From: Thermoanaerobaculia bacterium
GTDB taxonomy: Bacteria; Acidobacteriota; Thermoanaerobaculia; Multivoradales; JAHEKO01
DNA: 64,000 bases
Assembly (NCBI GenBank): GCA_945787575.1
Contig: CALZKB010000008.1
Coordinates: 1-64,000, forward strand
Direction: 5' to 3'
Part shown: in pieces, positions 59,208 to 64,000 of the stretch
Numbering within the stretch: position 1 is the stretch's first letter
Layout: each line of letters opens with the position of its first letter
Translations under genes and position numbers: made by a program
Notes under the pieces: model-generated
What the model was told of the DNA's origin: nothing
Databases searched by the model: none
The model's input: only the letters and a program-made list of their open reading frames with translations

Positions 59208-61715
59208 ATGAGCGAACACGATCGAATCCTGCCCTTCGATAAGACCTCGATGGTCGATATCGAGGACGAGCTCAAGAGCAGCTACATCGATTACGCGATG
59301 AGCGTCATTGTCGGGCGCGCGCTGCCCGATGTCCGGGATGGCTTGAAACCGGTCCACCGCCGAGTGCTCTATGGCATGTGGGAGAGCGGGAACACTTCGC
59401 GCAAGCCGTACAAGAAATCCGCGCGGATCGTCGGTGACGTCATGGGTAAGTACCACCCGCACGGCGACTCGGCGATCTACGACACCGTCGTGCGGATGGC
59501 GCAGGACTTCTCGCTGCGCTACCCGATGGTCGACGGCCAGGGCAATTTCGGGTCGATCGACGGCGACACCGCCGCGGCCATGCGCTACACCGAAGTCCGT
59601 CTTACTCGCCTAGCCGAGGAGATGCTCAAAGAGGACATCGACAAGGAGACGGTCGATTGGACTCTCAACTACGACGGCTCGCTGCAGGAGCCGGTCGTGC
59701 TGCCGGCGCGGGTTCCCGCACTTCTCGTCAACGGCTCCGGCGGCATTGCGGTCGGCATGGCGACCAACATCCCGCCCCACAACCTCGTCGAGGTGATCGA
59801 CGCACTGAACGTGCTCATCGACAACCCCGATGCGTCGCTCGATGAGCTGATGAAAGAGATTCCGGGACCCGACTTTCCCACCGCCGGTTTCATCCACGGT
59901 CGGGCAGGCATTCGCTCCGCCTACGAGACCGGCCGGGGCACCATCCAGATGCGGGCGCGAGCGAATATCGAGACTCAGCGCCGCGGCGACAAGCAGTCGA
60001 TCATCATCACCGAGGTCCCCTATCAGGTGAACAAGGCGCGCCTGCTCGAGCGCATCGCCGGCCTCGTGCGCGACAAGAAGCTCGAGGGGATCTCGGACCT
60101 GCGCGACGAGTCCGACCGCGACGGGATTCGCGTCGTCATCGACGTCAAGCGCGACACGGTACCGGAGATCCTCCTCAACCAGCTCTACAAGATGACGGCG
60201 ATGCAGTCGACCTTCGGGATCATTCTGCTCGCCATCGTCGACAACCAGCCGCGGGTTCTTTCCCTCAAGCGGATCCTCGAGCACTTCCTCAATCATCGCA
60301 AGACGGTGGTCGTTCGTCGCACCCGCTACGACTTGCGCAAGGCCGAAGAGCGAGCCCACATCCTCGAGGGCGTTCTCAAGGCGCTCGACCATCTCGACGA
60401 GGTGATCGCCACCATTCGCGCTAGTGCCACTCCCGCCGAGGCGCGCGAGAACCTGATCGCGGAGTTCTCGTTCTCGGAGCCGCAAGCACAGGCGATCCTC
60501 GAGATGCGGTTGCAGAAGTTGACCGGTCTCGAGCGCGAGAAGGTGGTCGAGGAGTTCAAGGAGCTGATGGAGCTGATCGAGCGGTTGCGGGCGATCCTCG
60601 GCTCCGACGAGCTGGTGCTCGGCGTGATCCGAGAGGAGCTCGCCGAGATCAAGGCGACGTATGGCGACCCTCGGCGCACCGAGATCGTCGACGAAGCACA
60701 CGACATCACGATCGAAGACATGATCGCCGACGAGGAGATGGTGATCACCGTCACCAACTCGGGCTACATCAAGCGCTCGCCGCTCTCGCTCTACCGTCTG
60801 CAGAATCGCGGCGGTAAAGGGCGTATGGGAATGGTCGCCAAGGAGGGGGACTTCATCGAGCACCTCTACGTGGCGACGGCGCACTCGTACATTCTGGTGT
60901 TCACCGAGAACGGCCGGGTTCATTGGTTGAAGGTCCACGAGATTCCGCAGATGGGACCGGCGTCGCGCGGCAAGGCGATCGTCAACCTGCTCCACCTCGA
61001 GGATGCGGAGAAGCTGGCGACGACGGTGGCGGTGCGCGAATTCAGCGACGACGAGTACTTGATGTTCGCCACCGAGAACGGGACGGTGAAGAAGACCGAG
61101 CTCTCGGCCTATTCGAACCCGCGTGCGGGCGGCATCATCGCCATCAACGTCGACGAGGGGGACCGCCTGCTCGATGTGCGACCGACGGACGGCAACAACG
61201 ACATCATGCTGTCGACCGCGCTCGGTTACTCGATCCGCTTTCCCGAGGCCGACGCCCGGCCGATGGGCCGCGCGACCCGCGGGGTGCGCGGTATCTCGCT
61301 GCGCAAGGGCGATCGCGTGGTGTCGATGGAGAGCCTCACCGGAGAGGCCGAGATCCTCTCGATCGCCGCCAACGCCATCGGCAAGCGCACCAAGGTCGAG
61401 CAGTACCGGCGCCAGAGCCGTGGCGGCAAGGGGATCATCAACCTCAAAGTCTCCGATAAGACCGGCGAAGTGCTCGGCGCCAAGCAGGTGACGCCTGAGG
61501 ATGGGATGATGCTGATCACCCAAGACGGCAAGATCATCCGCATCAACGTCGACGGAGTGCGGATCTCGGGTCGAGCGACGATGGGCGTCAAGCTGATGGA
61601 TCTCGGCAGCGACGACAAGCTGGTCGCCATCGCCAAGCTCGCCGAACGCTCCGAGGACGGTGGCGAGGACGGCCTGGACGCCGCGGCTGAGGAAACCGAA
61701 GAGACGATTCAATAG
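59208..61715 (+). CDS. gyrA: DNA gyrase subunit A
   Basis: [73 protein letters not shown]; GyrA-box-like QSRGGKG. Confidence 0.98.
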   Translation: MSEHDRILPFDKTSMVDIEDELKSSYIDYAMSVIVGRALPDVRDGLKPVHRRVLYGMWESGNTSRKPYKKSARIVGDVMGKYHPHGDSAIYDTVVRMAQDFSLRYPMVDGQGNFGSIDGDTAAAMRYTEVRLTRLAEEMLKEDIDKETVDWTLNYDGSLQEPVVLPARVPALLVNGSGGIAVGMATNIPPHNLVEVIDALNVLIDNPDASLDELMKEIPGPDFPTAGFIHGRAGIRSAYETGRGTIQMRARANIETQRRGDKQSIIITEVPYQVNKARLLERIAGLVRDKKLEGISDLRDESDRDGIRVVIDVKRDTVPEILLNQLYKMTAMQSTFGIILLAIVDNQPRVLSLKRILEHFLNHRKTVVVRRTRYDLRKAEERAHILEGVLKALDHLDEVIATIRASATPAEARENLIAEFSFSEPQAQAILEMRLQKLTGLEREKVVEEFKELMELIERLRAILGSDELVLGVIREELAEIKATYGDPRRTEIVDEAHDITIEDMIADEEMVITVTNSGYIKRSPLSLYRLQNRGGKGRMGMVAKEGDFIEHLYVATAHSYILVFTENGRVHWLKVHEIPQMGPASRGKAIVNLLHLEDAEKLATTVAVREFSDDEYLMFATENGTVKKTELSAYSNPRAGGIIAINVDEGDRLLDVRPTDGNNDIMLSTALGYSIRFPEADARPMGRATRGVRGISLRKGDRVVSMESLTGEAEILSIAANAIGKRTKVEQYRRQSRGGKGIINLKVSDKTGEVLGAKQVTPEDGMMLITQDGKIIRINVDGVRISGRATMGVKLMDLGSDDKLVAIAKLAERSEDGGEDGLDAAAEETEETIQ

Positions 61716-61731
61716 GAGCCGCCGGTAGGGG

Positions 61732-62292
61732 ATGGAGTCTTCGTCCGAAGCTCGTCCCCGCATCTACGCCCTGGCGTGGGGCTTCTATCTCATCCTGGCG
61801 TTGGCAGGCATCGCCTGGATGGGGTGGCGCGGCGACCTCGGCTGGCGTGCATTCTTGTCGCCCGCCAGCTGGCTTCGTGATCTCGGCGCAGGTCTGATGG
61901 CGGGAGCCGGCCTGGTGGCGGTGTGGCGAATCGCCGGACGATACGTCGCTGCGGCGCAGCGGCTCGAACGGCGGCTGGCCGAGCTGCTGGGCGATGTGCG
62001 GCGCGACGAGATCCTCGGCCTCGCCTTGATGTCGGGAATCGCCGAAGAGACGTTCTTCCGCGGTGGCGTACAAGGATCGTGGGGATGGCTGTGGGCGACC
62101 GCGCTGTTCGCCGTCCTCCACACCGGCCCAGGGCCGTCATTTCGCATGTGGACGCTCTTCGCCGCAATCGCGGGCCTGGTGTTCGCCGGTCTGACCGAAT
62201 GGACCGGGAACCTGCTGGCACCGGTCGTGGCACACGTCGTGGTCAACGGGATCAACCTCACTCTCCTGGCCGGCGATCGGCCACCGGACTAG
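61732..62292 (+). CDS. CPBP-family intramembrane protease
   Basis: GIAEETFFRGGVQGSWGWLWATALFAVLHTGPG ... LLAPVVAHVVVNGINL. Confidence 0.85.
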   Translation: MESSSEARPRIYALAWGFYLILALAGIAWMGWRGDLGWRAFLSPASWLRDLGAGLMAGAGLVAVWRIAGRYVAAAQRLERRLAELLGDVRRDEILGLALMSGIAEETFFRGGVQGSWGWLWATALFAVLHTGPGPSFRMWTLFAAIAGLVFAGLTEWTGNLLAPVVAHVVVNGINLTLLAGDRPPD

Positions 62293-62379
62293 CACCGAGA
62301 AGCCGTCGAGCTGACCGGCGAGCCGTTCTTCGAAGCTGCTGCTACACTGCCGCGCCTAGCGTGGAGGAGGGAAGCGCCG

Positions 62380-63762
62380 ATGGCAGCCGACAGCAGCGAC
62401 GTCCTGAGCCGGATCGAAAAGGAGAAGACGGGCTATCTCGAAGAGCTCAAGGACTACCTCCGCATACCGTCGGTGTCGACCGATCCCGGGTACCGGGAAC
62501 AAGTGCTGCGCTGCGCCGACTTCGTGCTCGAGCGGATGAGCTCGGCCGGTCTCAACGCCGAGCGGATCGAGACCGACGGCTATCCGCTGGTCTACGGCGA
62601 GTGGCTCGGGGCGCCGGGCAAACCGACGCTGCTCTTCTACGGTCACTACGACGTGCAGCCGGTCGACCCGATCGAGCTGTGGCGGCACGACCCGTTCGAG
62701 CCCACGGAAGAAGGCGACGAGCTGGTCGCGCGCGGCGCGACCGACGACAAGGGGCAGTCCTTCGCCCAGCTGAAGGCGGTCGCCGCGGTGCTCGCCGAGC
62801 GCGGCAGCCTGCCGGTCAACGTGAAGTTCCTCGTCGAAGGGGAGGAGGAATCGGGCGGCGATTCGATCGAGAGCTTCGTTCGCACCGACGGCGGTGAAAC
62901 GCTCGCCTGCGACGCCGTCGTGGTCTCCGACAGCTCCATGTTCGGTGCCGGCCAGCCGTCGCTTCTCTATGGGCTCAAGGGCCTGCAGTACATGGAGATC
63001 AAGGTAGTCGGCCCCAACCGCGACCTCCACTCGGGCGCCTACGGCGGAGCAGTCGCCAATCCGGCCAACGCGCTGGCCCACGTCATTGCTCAGCTGCGCG
63101 ACAGCGAGACCGGCCGGATTCTGATCCCCGGCTTCTACGACAAGGTGCGGCCGCTGGCGGATTGGGAACGTGAGGACTGGGCCGCCTTGCCCCACGACGA
63201 GGAGGCCTACAAGGCCGAGCTCGGGCTCGACGCGACCTTCGGCGAGGAGGGGTACAGCACTCTCGAGCGCGCCTGGGCGCGACCGACATGCGACGTCAAT
63301 GGACTGTGGAGTGGCTATCAGGGGGAGGGCGCCAAGACCGTGCTGCCGGCTGAGGCATGCGCCAAGGTGTCGATGCGACTGGTGCCCGACCAGGAGCCGG
63401 CGGAGATCGCGCGACTCTTCACCGACTACGTGCATGCGGTATTGCCGTCGGGGGTGACTCTCGAGGTGACCGAGATTCACGGCGCTCCGCCGGTGCTGGT
63501 CGAGGTCGACGGACCGCTCGCCGCCGCCGCGGCGGCGGCGCAACAGGACGTTTGGGGCAAGCCCCCGTTCAAGATCCGTGAGGGGGGCTCGATCCCCATC
63601 GTCGGCACCTTTGCGCAGGTGCTCGAAGTGCCGATCCTGCTCGTTGGCATGGGTCTGCCCGACGACCGGCTGCACTCGCCGAACGAGAAGTTCAACATCA
63701 GCCACTTCTACAACGGCATCCGCACTATCGTGCGTCTGCTCGACCGTGCCGGCGTCGAGTGA
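62380..63762 (+). CDS. M20-family dipeptidase
   Basis: LLFYGHYDVQPVDPIELWRHDPFEPTEEGDELVARGATDDKGQSFAQLKA; LVEGEEESGGDSIESFV. Confidence 0.93.
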   Translation: MAADSSDVLSRIEKEKTGYLEELKDYLRIPSVSTDPGYREQVLRCADFVLERMSSAGLNAERIETDGYPLVYGEWLGAPGKPTLLFYGHYDVQPVDPIELWRHDPFEPTEEGDELVARGATDDKGQSFAQLKAVAAVLAERGSLPVNVKFLVEGEEESGGDSIESFVRTDGGETLACDAVVVSDSSMFGAGQPSLLYGLKGLQYMEIKVVGPNRDLHSGAYGGAVANPANALAHVIAQLRDSETGRILIPGFYDKVRPLADWEREDWAALPHDEEAYKAELGLDATFGEEGYSTLERAWARPTCDVNGLWSGYQGEGAKTVLPAEACAKVSMRLVPDQEPAEIARLFTDYVHAVLPSGVTLEVTEIHGAPPVLVEVDGPLAAAAAAAQQDVWGKPPFKIREGGSIPIVGTFAQVLEVPILLVGMGLPDDRLHSPNEKFNISHFYNGIRTIVRLLDRAGVE

Positions 63763-64000
63763 GCATCGAGCGCGAGCTCAAGCTTCGCCTCGAGGATCGG
63801 GCATCGCTGCGCGCGCGGCTCGAGGAGCTGGGCGGCGAACGGGCCCATCACGAGACCTTGGAGGACAACCTCGTATGGGATCGAGCCGGCGAGCTCGTCG
63901 ACCGTGGTTGCTTGCTGCGGCTTCGCACCGACGGGCAGGGGTCTCATCTGACCTACAAGGGTCCGGCCACCTTCGAGGAGGGGGTCAAGGCGCGCGAAGA
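63759..64000 (+). CDS. CYTH-domain protein (class IV adenylate cyclase/triphosphatase family), partial
   Basis: Hand-translated from GTG: (M)SIERELKLRLEDRASLRARLEELGGERAHHETLEDNLVWDRAGELVDRGCLLRLRTDGQGSHLTYKGPATFEEGVKARE. Confidence 0.8.
   Translation, partial: MSIERELKLRLEDRASLRARLEELGGERAHHETLEDNLVWDRAGELVDRGCLLRLRTDGQGSHLTYKGPATFEEGVKARE

Noticed and set aside
59610-61763. 717-aa minus-strand ORF opposite gyrA
   Set aside because: Antisense shadow of a conserved gene.

Overview
High-GC bacterial chromosome segment made up mostly of housekeeping genes. The lineage is not proven from sequence; an Acidobacteriota-like origin is only my guess. Main blocks: 3' part of sufB with an Rrf2-type regulator; a hybrid histidine kinase; SMUG1-type uracil-DNA glycosylase; thiI; gap-pgk-tpiA-secG-tRNA-Leu; a DprE1/DprE2-like pair; lepA-tsaD; dusB; tmRNA; mtnA; a transsulfuration enzyme; two tandem signal peptidases; pyrF-pyrD; bactofilin-parB-parA-rsmG; jag-yidC-yidD-rnpA-rpmH; tadA, two tRNA-Ser genes, SRP RNA, dnaX-ybaB-recR; mutY; sppA; dnaA-dnaN-gyrB-gyrA. 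This looks like an origin-of-replication neighbourhood in which rpmH and dnaA are about 10.8 kb apart. No CRISPR array, transposase, prophage or recognisable defence island was seen. The more unusual signals are small or non-coding: (i) a short LAGLIDADG-like ORF whose likely start codon abuts one of two parS-like sites; (ii) structured elements downstream of tmRNA and tRNA-Ser genes that carry an antisense copy of the T-arm and show apparent compensatory stem changes, one of them inside a 52-bp direct repeat of the tRNA 3' end; (iii) seven dispersed GC-rich hairpins with variable stems but a near-constant loop (CACRGGT) and CTAC 3' flank; (iv) several long perfect inverted repeats and one multibranched element upstream of sppA; (v) an AT-rich patch inside dnaA; (vi) recurrent TANNNT boxes 6-10 nt upstream of start codons, suggesting leaderless transcription. 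All calls are by eye; no database search or folding program was run.
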